This document shows positions 7,166 to 13,196 of a DNA stretch of 20,787 nt, one piece after another; within the stretch, counting starts at the first letter, position 1, and the number at the start of each line of letters is the position of its first letter. Under the pieces are notes generated by a model that was not told the DNA's origin, searched no databases, and saw nothing but the letters and a program-made list of their open reading frames with translations. This stretch comes from an uncultured Clostridia bacterium (GTDB lineage: Bacteria > Bacillota > Dehalobacteriia > UBA4068 > JAAVYR01). The translations under genes and the position numbers were made by a program. Where the stretch lies: positions 1 to 20,787 of the forward strand of contig CAMNVD010000014.1 of the NCBI GenBank assembly GCA_946562005.1, read 5' to 3'.

Positions 7166-7528
7166 AACTGAGCAAACCGATAAGCCGGGTTCTGTCTTGA
7201 GTGAACATCTATCTACGAACATAGTTGCCCATGCCCTCTAGCGACCTTACCCGGAGAAAAAGCGGGCCACTCTAGATTCTCCCTATTAGGTCTTGCTCCA
7301 GGTGGGGTTTACCTAGCCAGCTAGTTACCTAGCTGCTGGTGCGCTCTTACCGCACCGTTCCATCCTTGCCGGACGGGAGTCCCCGTCTTAGGCGGTCTAC
7401 ATTTCTGTGGCACTATCCTTAAGGTTGCCCTCACCGGCCGTTAACCGGCACCCTGCCCTATGGAGCCCGGACTTTCCTCAGACAACAGCTTGCGCTTACT
7501 GCCTGCGTTCACTTAGCTTACTCAGTTA
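7166..7528 (-). ncRNA. rnpB: RNase P RNA (type A)
   Basis: This is the catalytic RNA that removes 5' leaders from tRNA precursors. On the minus strand it carries the universal P4 landmark GAGGAAAGTCCGGGCTCC near the 5' side. Then come the AGTGCCACAGAAA...ACCGCC region of bacterial type A and, near the 3' end, ACAGAACCCGGCTTA. The ends are placed by the P1 helix: AACTGAG (7521-7527) at the 5' end pairs with CTCAGTT (7166-7172) at the 3' end, giving about 363 nucleotides. A promoter with TTTACC and TAAAAT lies directly upstream and predicts a start within a base or two of the P1 strand. The type A form argues against a Bacillus relative. Confidence 0.97.
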
Positions 7529-7535
7529 CCTGCTT

Positions 7536-7564
7536 ATTTTACCATCTTTCTTACCTTTGGTAAA
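7536..7564 (-). promoter_or_regulatory. Promoter of rnpB
   Basis: On the minus strand, TTTACC (7559-7564) is followed after 17 bases by TAAAAT (7536-7541). The predicted transcription start at about 7529 coincides with the P1 5' strand of the RNase P RNA. Confidence 0.75.
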
Positions 7565-7587
7565 CTATATTTTCTGCTTTTCCATGA

Positions 7588-8370
7588 TTATCTGATTTGC
7601 CAACTATTTTGTTCCTGCTTGCTGCACAAGACAGCCACTTCAGGAAAATGCTTGCTTAAATAAGCGGCAATTACGGGCACAATGATTTTTTCTGTATCAA
7701 AATGACCGGCATCAATGAGCCCCACCCCTAACTGCTGTGCCATCAAAGCCTGATGATGCTTTCCCTCTGCGGAGATAAGACAATCTGCACCTGCTGCTTT
7801 TGCCGCCGCTAGTAAATCCATACCGCTGCCACCGCAAATAGCGACCGACTGGATTTCTCTTTCTACCGGCGCCACTCTTAAATAGTCCAGATTCAACTTT
7901 TCTTTTACCAATGATGCCAACTGAGAAAATGTCAACGGCTGCGGTAGATGACCAATCCGCCCCAATCCATCCATATCTCCTTCTGCTGCAAGCGGCACAA
8001 TACCCACTAACCCCAAAGTTTCGGCTAATGTATCATTGACGCCGCCAGTTGCGATATCCAGATTCGTATGAGCGGCAAAATGGGTAATCCCTGCTTGTAA
8101 TAGCGCTGCAACCATAACTTGGGGATAATCCTCCAAACAGAGATTTTTTAAACCACCAAAAATCAATGGATGATGCGTGACAATCATATCAGCCTGCATG
8201 ACAATGGCCTCCTGAATAACCGCCATAGATACATCCAACGCCACCAAAATGCGAGTAACATCTTGTCCCAGACGCCCCACCTGCAAGCCACTGTTATCCC
8301 AAGGGCAAGCAAGAGAAGCCGGACACCACTGCTCCATTTTCACCATGACATCTTTCACCGTTATAGACAT
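7588..8370 (-). CDS. Nif3-like dinuclear metal centre protein (short form)
   Basis: A member of the NIF3/DUF34 family of hexameric proteins with a two-metal centre; the cellular role is unsettled, with GTP cyclohydrolase-like and metal-insertion roles proposed for relatives. The 260 residues carry the metal ligands in VTHHPLIFGG (His 66-67), AAHTNLDIATGGVND (His 101, Asp 105) and GHFDTEKI near residue 222. It lacks the central PII-like insertion found in the roughly 370-residue long form. It overlaps the end of trmK by ten bases, with GAGG inside the upstream gene, so the two are translationally coupled. This matches the conserved trmK-nif3 pairing that in many Firmicutes directly follows rpoD. 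Confidence 0.93.
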   Translation of the reverse strand: MSITVKDVMVKMEQWCPASLACPWDNSGLQVGRLGQDVTRILVALDVSMAVIQEAIVMQADMIVTHHPLIFGGLKNLCLEDYPQVMVAALLQAGITHFAAHTNLDIATGGVNDTLAETLGLVGIVPLAAEGDMDGLGRIGHLPQPLTFSQLASLVKEKLNLDYLRVAPVEREIQSVAICGGSGMDLLAAAKAAGADCLISAEGKHHQALMAQQLGVGLIDAGHFDTEKIIVPVIAAYLSKHFPEVAVLCSKQEQNSWQIR

Positions 8371-9059
8371 ACCATCACCTCATCAATCTCCCGGATTAAT
8401 GCTTCCACCTGTTTGATTTTTTCCTCTGCCAACGGCGTAGGACAAGGCTCCCTTTTTAATCTATCTAAAAGCCGATAGGCATCATCTTTACGAGTAACAA
8501 GATAACCGCCAAATAGGTCGGGCTTTTCTTGTAATAAAATAGGCCCAAAATTTATCTCCCGTTCTGTTAGGACCATTTCTCCCGGCTCTGCACAGAGGAT
8601 TTCATAATAGCGTCCATCCTCCAGCACCAAATCCTCTCTGCAAATACGCCAATGATGAGAGACAAGCCAACGGCGCACCTCTAGAATACTCCGCTGAGGC
8701 TGCAAAATCAAACAAGAAGATTTTTGCACCGTCTGGGGACACTGGTCTAAAATCTCTATCATCGTCATACCACCCATGCCAGAGATGACAATGGTCTGAA
8801 TCTCTTCCGGCGCCACCACTGTCAAACCGTCACCTAGCCGCACGGATATTTTATCCTCCCAACCTAAAGCGCATACTTGGCGTTTTAATGCCGCAATCGG
8901 CGTTTTGATTCTATCAGAAGCAACAGCAAAAGGAACAATGTTCTGTTCTATGAGATAAAGAGGCAGTCTGCCATGGTCTGTACCGATATCTGCCATAGGG
9001 CGGCCTGAGGGTACTAGATTTGCAATGGTTTGCATCCGAGAAGAAAGTTTTATATTCAT
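8361..9059 (-). CDS. trmK: tRNA (adenine(22)-N(1))-methyltransferase TrmK
   Basis: A SAM-dependent enzyme that methylates N1 of adenine 22 in the D-loop region of some tRNAs. The 232-residue protein has the SAM-binding motif MADIGTDHGRLPLYLI (residues 22-37), the downstream ISGMGGMTMIEIL motif and LILQPQRSILEVRRWL, all typical of TrmK (YqfN). The ATG at 9059 lacks a clear ribosome binding site (AATCAAGC precedes it), which is odd for this genome. An extended -10 promoter 30-40 bases upstream lies inside the end of the last glycine-rich unit, so the gene need not depend on read-through. It is normally next to rpoD; here about 5.6 kb intervene. Confidence 0.93.
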   Translation of the reverse strand: MNIKLSSRMQTIANLVPSGRPMADIGTDHGRLPLYLIEQNIVPFAVASDRIKTPIAALKRQVCALGWEDKISVRLGDGLTVVAPEEIQTIVISGMGGMTMIEILDQCPQTVQKSSCLILQPQRSILEVRRWLVSHHWRICREDLVLEDGRYYEILCAEPGEMVLTEREINFGPILLQEKPDLFGGYLVTRKDDAYRLLDRLKREPCPTPLAEEKIKQVEALIREIDEVMVCL

Positions 9060-9088
9060 GCTTGATTACCAACTATCATTTTTTATTT

Positions 9089-10255
9089 TCAGTATAACAT
9101 ATATTTTGCTATTGGCCTAGACAGAAAGCAGCAATCCCCACCTTCGTGTTCCGTGGTAGACCCATTGGAAGTTTCCGTGGCCCCAGCCCCAGAACCAACA
9201 CCGTAAATATCTTTGCCATCATAGGAAAAAGGCTGTACGCTTTGGGTAACACTTTTGTTTTTTAATTCTTGGGTTAAGGCTTCCCCAGTTCTAGCACTGA
9301 CAGACGTCACACCTTTTCCTCGAATCATATCCAGCTTGAAGCCGCTTTGTAAATAAATAGGGGCCGGACTTTGCCCCCACTTCCGCTGGTTAGCAGTAAG
9401 GTAGCTGCCATTGCGAGCGTCCAAAGTTGCCGTATTGGCCTTTTTTACTTGACCACCCGAGCCGGCGCTACCGCCAGCCCCACCTGTAGCACCATGATAA
9501 TAAGTGCTTTTAGTAATCCCTGGAAGTCCACCAATTTTGGAAAGGCTAGTATAGTCTGTACTATTCACATGGCTAACTGCATAATAAGACCCACCAGAAT
9601 GCGAATAACCACCACTTTCTGTACCATTTATATAAACATTAACAGCGCCCATATTATGACCACTATTAAAGCCACCACCAGTAGGTTCGTGAGAGCTACC
9701 ACCAGCGCCGGCACCACCGCCGCCAACACCTGCCCCAGGATAACCGCCAGCACCACCGGAAATACTATTTGCATAAGCGCCACCGGCAGCCCCAGCGCCG
9801 CCATAAGCATTTACCTTTACGTTCTCATAAATATTAATACTTCCTGCCGAGATGCCAGCCAAACCCGGTTGACCGGATGTTAATGGATTACCATCTAGGC
9901 CACTATTGGCTCCGCCTGCTGTACGAACCATCCCGTTACCGCCAGAGCCACCATTACCGCCAATGCCTGCGCCTGCGCCCCCGCCACCAGCGCCACCATT
10001 ATCTGAATTTACATTAACTTTTCCGTCACCGCCGCGGCCTGCGTCACCACCTCTAGCGGATAAAGTACCGGCACCGCAAATGGTCAAGACGGTTCCATTG
10101 GGAACAGAAATACCAGCGTAACCACCATGGCCGCCTTTGGCAGGACCTCCAGCTGTAGTTGGAGCGCCATCCCCCGCTTTACCGCCGGTAACAGTGAACG
10201 TGCCGTCCACCACCAGCGTTAAGTTGGCGTCGCCCTGGAGCTCGATACTCGCCAC
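9089..10255 (-). CDS. Glycine-rich cassette, unit 3 (3'-truncated)
   Basis: This 388-codon frame begins with a GTG right after an in-frame TAG and shows no ribosome binding site, promoter or signal peptide. Residues 4-25 hold the shared segment ELQGDANLTLVVDGTFTVTG. Next comes AGISVPNGTVLTICGAGTLS, a parallel-strand-like repeat. Two glycine blocks follow (GGGGAGAGIGGNGGSGG near 90-106 and a GGYPGAGVGGGGAGAGG block near 175), then WGQSPAPIYLQSGF (about 293) and GVGSGAGATETSNGS near the end. Homology to the other units stops there. The last residues (STTEHEGGDCC...MLY) are unrelated and run to the trmK promoter, so the unit has lost its usual hairpin end. It resembles glycine-rich cell-surface proteins, but whether it is ever translated is doubtful. 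Confidence 0.45.
   Translation of the reverse strand: MASIELQGDANLTLVVDGTFTVTGGKAGDGAPTTAGGPAKGGHGGYAGISVPNGTVLTICGAGTLSARGGDAGRGGDGKVNVNSDNGGAGGGGAGAGIGGNGGSGGNGMVRTAGGANSGLDGNPLTSGQPGLAGISAGSINIYENVKVNAYGGAGAAGGAYANSISGGAGGYPGAGVGGGGAGAGGSSHEPTGGGFNSGHNMGAVNVYINGTESGGYSHSGGSYYAVSHVNSTDYTSLSKIGGLPGITKSTYYHGATGGAGGSAGSGGQVKKANTATLDARNGSYLTANQRKWGQSPAPIYLQSGFKLDMIRGKGVTSVSARTGEALTQELKNKSVTQSVQPFSYDGKDIYGVGSGAGATETSNGSTTEHEGGDCCFLSRPIAKYMLY
9091..9099 (-). promoter_or_regulatory. Possible extended -10 promoter of trmK-nif3
   Basis: On the minus strand, TGTTATACT is an extended -10 element; no good -35 is visible. The transcript would begin near 9084 with a leader of about 25 bases. It would allow trmK-nif3 to be expressed although separated from rpoD. 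Confidence 0.45.
10177..10243 (-). repeat. Invariant 67-bp block, copy in unit 3
   Basis: These 67 bases are identical to 11387-11453 and 12707-12773 and encode residues from ELQGDANL to VTGGK. There is no synonymous change among the three copies, although the rest of the units differ widely. The match to unit 1 extends about 12 more bases to 10165. Confidence 0.95.
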
Positions 10256-11486
10256 ACGCTACCAAAAAATACGTACTGCTTCCGGTACTTACTTTTCGCC
10301 CAGGAAGTAATACGTATTTCTTTCGTACTGAGAAGCAAAGACCGTACTCCGCATAGGACCCATTGGAAGTTTCTGTGGCCCCAGCCCCGGAACCAACACC
10401 GGTAATTGCCTTGCCCCCATAGGTAAAAGGTTCCACACTTTTAGTTAAACCGGACAACTGGTTTCGCATACCAGTCCATGTTGCCGAATCAATCTTTGTA
10501 ATATTTGAGCCTTGCACTGTTGACGGTTTCCAGCCCATTTGCAAATAAATTGGCGTTTCACTCTGCCCCCATTGCCGCTGTTTTGTTGTAATCATACTAC
10601 CATTCATAGCTACCACAGCAGCCCGGTTACTCTTATACACAGTACCGCCAGCGCCGCCTTGGCCACCGTCACCAGCCTTATTAGCAGCATAGTAACCAGT
10701 ACCATATCGCATACCTATACCGCCAATCTTAGGATATAAGCCACCGGTTCCATTCGTTATATAAGCAGTATACAACACAGAAGCCCCCTGGAAATAGGAC
10801 CCGCCATTACCATGTGAACTATCTGTGCCATTATAGCCATTTGTACCTACGGTACCTTGAGATTCCCCAGCGCCGCCAGAGAAGCCGCCACCACCGGCAC
10901 CATGGTTTGCACCACCACCGCCGGCACCGCCACCGCCGATACCAGCGCCGGGGTATCCGCCGCCGCCGCCAGGAGACGAACCAAAATAACCGCCGCCAGC
11001 AGCGCCACCACCACCATAAGCGTTTACCCGAAGGGCCTCATAGATATAAACTGTCCCAGCATTGCCGCCAGCTTCGCCGTTAAACCCATCACCAAGAACA
11101 GCAGATACACTATTTGCTGACCCGAGACCGCCATTCCCACCATTACCGCCAATGCCGGCTCCAGCACCACCGCCACCAGCAGCACCAAAGTTACCACCAA
11201 TAGTAGAGGCCGAACTCTTGCTAGCATCGCCGCCATATGCATTTACAATACCCGTTCCACGTAAGGTTAGCGTTGTGCCAACAGGAACAGCAATCCCAGC
11301 ATAACCGCCCTTACCGACAGCAGCTCTACCTGAGCCTTCAGCGCTGAAAGAACCAGTATTTGACGTGATTGGCGTCGAGGCAACACCTTTACCGCCGGTA
11401 ACAGTGAACGTGCCGTCCACCACCAGCGTTAAGTTGGCGTCGCCCTGGAGCTCGATAGGAGATTTCATATATACCACGCCGTACAA
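10179..11486 (-). CDS. Glycine-rich cassette, unit 2 (runs through into unit 3)
   Basis: This 435-codon frame can start at TTG 11486, or at an ATG six codons inside (MKSPIELQ). None of the possible starts has a ribosome binding site; a T8 run lies immediately before. It has the shared segment (ELQGDANLTLVVDGTFTVTG), AGIAVPVGTTLTLRGTGIVN, a GGGGAGAGIGGNGGNGG block, a GGGGGYPGAGIGGGGAGGGG block, WGQSETPIYLQMGW and GVGSGAGATETSNGSYAEYG. After that, homology to unit 1 ends and the frame continues (VRKKYVLLPGRKVSTGSS) through the hairpin. It then runs about 80 bases into unit 3 in a different frame from that unit, because a TGA seen at the corresponding place upstream of unit 1 is CGA here. The natural end was probably near the hairpin. 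No signal peptide or anchor is seen. Confidence 0.45.
   Translation of the reverse strand: MYGVVYMKSPIELQGDANLTLVVDGTFTVTGGKGVASTPITSNTGSFSAEGSGRAAVGKGGYAGIAVPVGTTLTLRGTGIVNAYGGDASKSSASTIGGNFGAAGGGGAGAGIGGNGGNGGLGSANSVSAVLGDGFNGEAGGNAGTVYIYEALRVNAYGGGGAAGGGYFGSSPGGGGGYPGAGIGGGGAGGGGANHGAGGGGFSGGAGESQGTVGTNGYNGTDSSHGNGGSYFQGASVLYTAYITNGTGGLYPKIGGIGMRYGTGYYAANKAGDGGQGGAGGTVYKSNRAAVVAMNGSMITTKQRQWGQSETPIYLQMGWKPSTVQGSNITKIDSATWTGMRNQLSGLTKSVEPFTYGGKAITGVGSGAGATETSNGSYAEYGLCFSVRKKYVLLPGRKVSTGSSTYFLVACGEYRAPGRRQLNAGGGRHVHCYRR
10264..10319 (-). terminator. Inter-unit hairpin between units 2 and 3
   Basis: On the minus strand, AAATACGTATTACTTCC (10303-10319) pairs with GGAAGCAGTACGTATTT (10267-10283), 16 of 17 positions with one G-U, and is followed by a T6 run. 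It resembles a Rho-independent terminator. The same hairpin recurs before units 1 and 2. Confidence 0.65.
11387..11453 (-). repeat. Invariant 67-bp block, copy in unit 2
   Basis: This is identical over 67 bases to the blocks at 10177 and 12707. In this unit the flanks diverge at once on both sides (GTGTTGCC after, GAAATCTCCTAT before), so the block itself is the conserved object. Confidence 0.95.
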
Positions 11487-11542
11487 AAAAAATACGTATT
11501 ACTTCCAACAGCCACTTTTCTCCTAGGAAATAATCAGTATTT
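11485..11542 (-). terminator. Inter-unit hairpin between units 1 and 2
   Basis: On the minus strand, AAATACTGATTATTTCC (11526-11542) pairs with GGAAGTAATACGTATTT (11490-11506), 15 of 17 positions, and is followed by a T8 run. The stop codon of unit 1 (TAG, 11523-11525) lies at the loop edge, so coding and hairpin overlap. Confidence 0.65.
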
Positions 11543-12785
11543 TCTTTCGTATCAAGGGGCGAAGTCCATACTTCGCATAGGACCCATTAGAAGTTTCTGT
11601 GTACCCAGCCCCGGAACCAACACCAGCTAATTTCGCAGCAGGAATGGCTTTGGAAAGAGATTTTAGCTCCGTTTCCAGGCTACCTTTTGTTCTAGCCGCA
11701 ATATTAGTAATACCAGCATTGCGAATAGTATCTAAACTATAGCCGCTTTGGGCATAAATAGGTGTTGGATTTTGCCCCCATGTTTGCTTTTGTCTTGTGG
11801 TATAGCTGCCGTTGGCTACAGTCAAATTTTGCACAGCGGTGCTTGCCACCTTCACAGTACCGCCAGAACCGCCGGTACCGCCATTTGCAGAGGCAAAATA
11901 ATAGCCATATTTCTTCCCATCTTTGGTACCCCCAAACAATGGCCAACCGGTACCGCCGCCAATGAAACCACCCTTAAACTGGTCAAGTTGCCGCCCGGCA
12001 TCCCCTGCCCGGAAATAACCGCCAGCATGAGGCCAACCACGAGTGGTGGCAAATTCTGCATACAGAGGAGAAAGACCATCATGGGCTCGTACTGTTTCTA
12101 CCCCGATAGAATACCCCTGCAAGGAATCACCATGGCCGCCTGAAAATCCACCACCGCCGGCATAACCGTCATTAGAACCGCCACCGCCGGCGCCGCCGCC
12201 ACCAATGCCGGCAGCAGGATACCCACCACCACCACCGGAATCCATAGTAGAGTCAACCCCACCAGCACCGCCGCCACCACCGTAGGCAGTTACAGCAACC
12301 GTATCGTAAATATTAATCGTGCCGGCAGAACCGCCCGGATACCCTTCCGATTCAGGCATCCAGTAATATTCAAAGAACGCATAAGTTCCAGAAGTTTTAC
12401 CGTCTTTGTCAGTGTTTAAAGTGTATTTAAGTGTTTTATTCCCGGTATCTGTCCTAGCGCCAGTACCGCCATTACCGCCTATACCGGCCCCGGCGCCGCC
12501 ACCGCCGGCGCCAGAGGGCCAACCGTTATCTCTCCCCTGATAGGGCAAACTATCACCGCCGCGGCCTGCGTCACCACCGCGAGCCAAGACAGCACCCGTG
12601 CCTCGAATGGTTAACGTGGTACCAGTAGGCACTGCGATACCAGCATAACCTTTCACACCACCTACAGCACCAGTGCCTCCAGTGCGCTGGTCGCCGCCAT
12701 CCCCCGCTTTACCGCCGGTAACAGTGAACGTGCCGTCCACCACCAGCGTTAAGTTGGCGTCGCCCTGGAGCTCAATACCCGCCAC
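11523..12785 (-). CDS. Glycine-rich cassette, unit 1
   Basis: This 420-codon frame begins at a GTG two codons after an in-frame TAG and only about seven bases after a T8 run, without a ribosome binding site. It carries the shared segment ELQGDANLTLVVDGTFTVTG, AGIAVPTGTTLTIRGTGAVL, a GGGGAGAGIGGNGG block and an insert not seen in the other units (about residues 112-145, KTLKYTLNTDKDGKTSGTYA). Then come TINIYDTVAVTAYGGGGGAG, a second glycine block (GGGYPAAGIGGGGAGGGG), WGQNPTPIYAQSGY and the end GVGSGAGYTETSNGSYAKYG. The stop lies in the inter-unit hairpin. The tRNA terminator at 12917 blocks transcription from upstream and I find no promoter between it and this frame. It could be a silent donor copy or a decaying duplicate of a surface protein gene. 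Confidence 0.5.
   Translation of the reverse strand: MAGIELQGDANLTLVVDGTFTVTGGKAGDGGDQRTGGTGAVGGVKGYAGIAVPTGTTLTIRGTGAVLARGGDAGRGGDSLPYQGRDNGWPSGAGGGGAGAGIGGNGGTGARTDTGNKTLKYTLNTDKDGKTSGTYAFFEYYWMPESEGYPGGSAGTINIYDTVAVTAYGGGGGAGGVDSTMDSGGGGGYPAAGIGGGGAGGGGSNDGYAGGGGFSGGHGDSLQGYSIGVETVRAHDGLSPLYAEFATTRGWPHAGGYFRAGDAGRQLDQFKGGFIGGGTGWPLFGGTKDGKKYGYYFASANGGTGGSGGTVKVASTAVQNLTVANGSYTTRQKQTWGQNPTPIYAQSGYSLDTIRNAGITNIAARTKGSLETELKSLSKAIPAAKLAGVGSGAGYTETSNGSYAKYGLRPLIRKKILIIS
12707..12773 (-). repeat. Invariant 67-bp block, copy in unit 1
   Basis: This is the third identical copy of the 67-base block. With unit 3 the identity reaches about 79 bases (from 12695), and the GCGTGTGGCG sequence before the block is shared too. 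Confidence 0.95.
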
Positions 12786-12876
12786 ACGCTACAAAAAAAA
12801 TACTTACTGCTTCCAGCAGCTACTTTTCACCTAGGAAGTAATACGTATTTCTTTCGTACTGAAGAGTAAAGTCCGG
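12786..12876 (-). repeat. Remnant of a fourth unit with its hairpin
   Basis: The hairpin at 12793-12850 (15 of 17 positions paired, then T8) is preceded on the minus strand by CTTCAGTACGAAAG and a CGGACTTTACTC stretch. These align with the 3' end of unit 2 (CGGTCTTTGCTTCTCAGTACGAAAG). The coding part of that upstream unit is missing and the sequence continues into the tRNA terminator region, so the array was once longer. Confidence 0.65.
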
Positions 12877-12916
12877 CTAATTTTGACCAGTTCCAGGGCA
12901 AATGATTAAGAAGAAA

Positions 12917-12958
12917 TAAAAAATCCGAACACTCCTCCAAAAAGAGGAATGTTCGGAT
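12917..12958 (-). terminator. Terminator of the tRNA operon
   Basis: On the minus strand, ATCCGAACATTCCTC and GAGGAGTGTTCGGAT pair almost completely around a T/G loop, followed by TTTTTTATTT. It lies ten bases past the tRNA-Met 3' end and isolates the glycine-rich array from upstream transcription. Confidence 0.9.
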
Positions 12959-12968
12959 ATGCACAGTT

Positions 12969-13043
12969 TGGTGGATCCACCTGGGCTCGAACCAGGGACC
13001 AACCGGTTATGAGCCGGTAGCTCTACCACTGAGCTATGGATCC
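12969..13043 (-). tRNA. tRNA with CAT anticodon (Met, or possibly Ile2)
   Basis: The cloverleaf has acceptor GGATCCA/TGGATCC, A73 with an encoded CCA, D-arm AGCTCAGTGGTAGAGC, anticodon stem ACCGG/CCGGT with loop CTCATAA, and T-arm GGTTCGAGCC. The anticodon is CAT. It is not the initiator, because the three consecutive G-C pairs next to the anticodon loop are absent and the first pair G-C is normal. Elongator Met is the default call. A lysidine-modified tRNA-Ile2 cannot be excluded by eye. Confidence 0.9.
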
Positions 13044-13046
13044 TAG

Positions 13047-13121
13047 TGGCTCCCCGAGTGGGACTCGAACCTACAACAACTCGGTTAACAGCCGAGTGCT
13101 CTACCATTGAGCTATCGGGGA
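13047..13121 (-). tRNA. tRNA-Asn (GTT)
   Basis: The cloverleaf has acceptor TCCCCGA/TCGGGGA, G73 with encoded CCA, D-arm AGCTCAATGGTAGAGC, anticodon loop CTGTTAA and T-arm GGTTCGAGTCC. The anticodon GTT reads asparagine codons. It is three bases upstream of the CAT tRNA and shares its promoter and terminator. Confidence 0.96.
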
Positions 13122-13135
13122 ACACTGCATCAATT

Positions 13136-13164
13136 ATTATACTAAAAGTTATTCCTTTGGTCAA
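13136..13164 (-). promoter_or_regulatory. Promoter of the tRNA-Asn/tRNA-Met operon
   Basis: On the minus strand, TTGACC (13159-13164) and TATAAT (13136-13141) are exactly 17 bases apart. The start near 13129 is within ten bases of the mature tRNA-Asn. Confidence 0.9.
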
Positions 13165-13196
13165 CAAGAGAAAGACGGATTTTTGTCGCAGACAAT

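Noticed and set aside
9371..9883. Plus-strand Thr/Ser-rich frames over the cassette array, also 10814-11083 and 11748-12143
   Set aside because: The complement of glycine codons gives Pro, Thr, Ala and His-rich frames without starts or ribosome binding sites; they disagree between units, while the minus frames agree.
10264..12800. Phase variation by slippage in the T6/T8 runs before the cassettes
   Set aside because: In units 1 and 3 an in-frame TAG lies just after the run, so adding or removing T residues cannot join the upstream frame to the cassette frame; in unit 2 the upstream frame is stopped as well.
9089..12876. CRISPR array reading of the repeats
   Set aside because: Units are over 1 kb with coding frames, not 25-40 bp repeats with equal spacers; no cas genes in the window.
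12969..13043. CAT tRNA as initiator tRNA-fMet
   Set aside because: The anticodon stem lacks three consecutive G-C pairs next to the loop, and the first acceptor pair is a normal G-C.
12877..13167. 96-codon minus-strand frame
   Set aside because: It translates through both tRNA genes and the terminator (the typical SMVEHSAVNRVVVGSSPTRG tRNA-read artefact).
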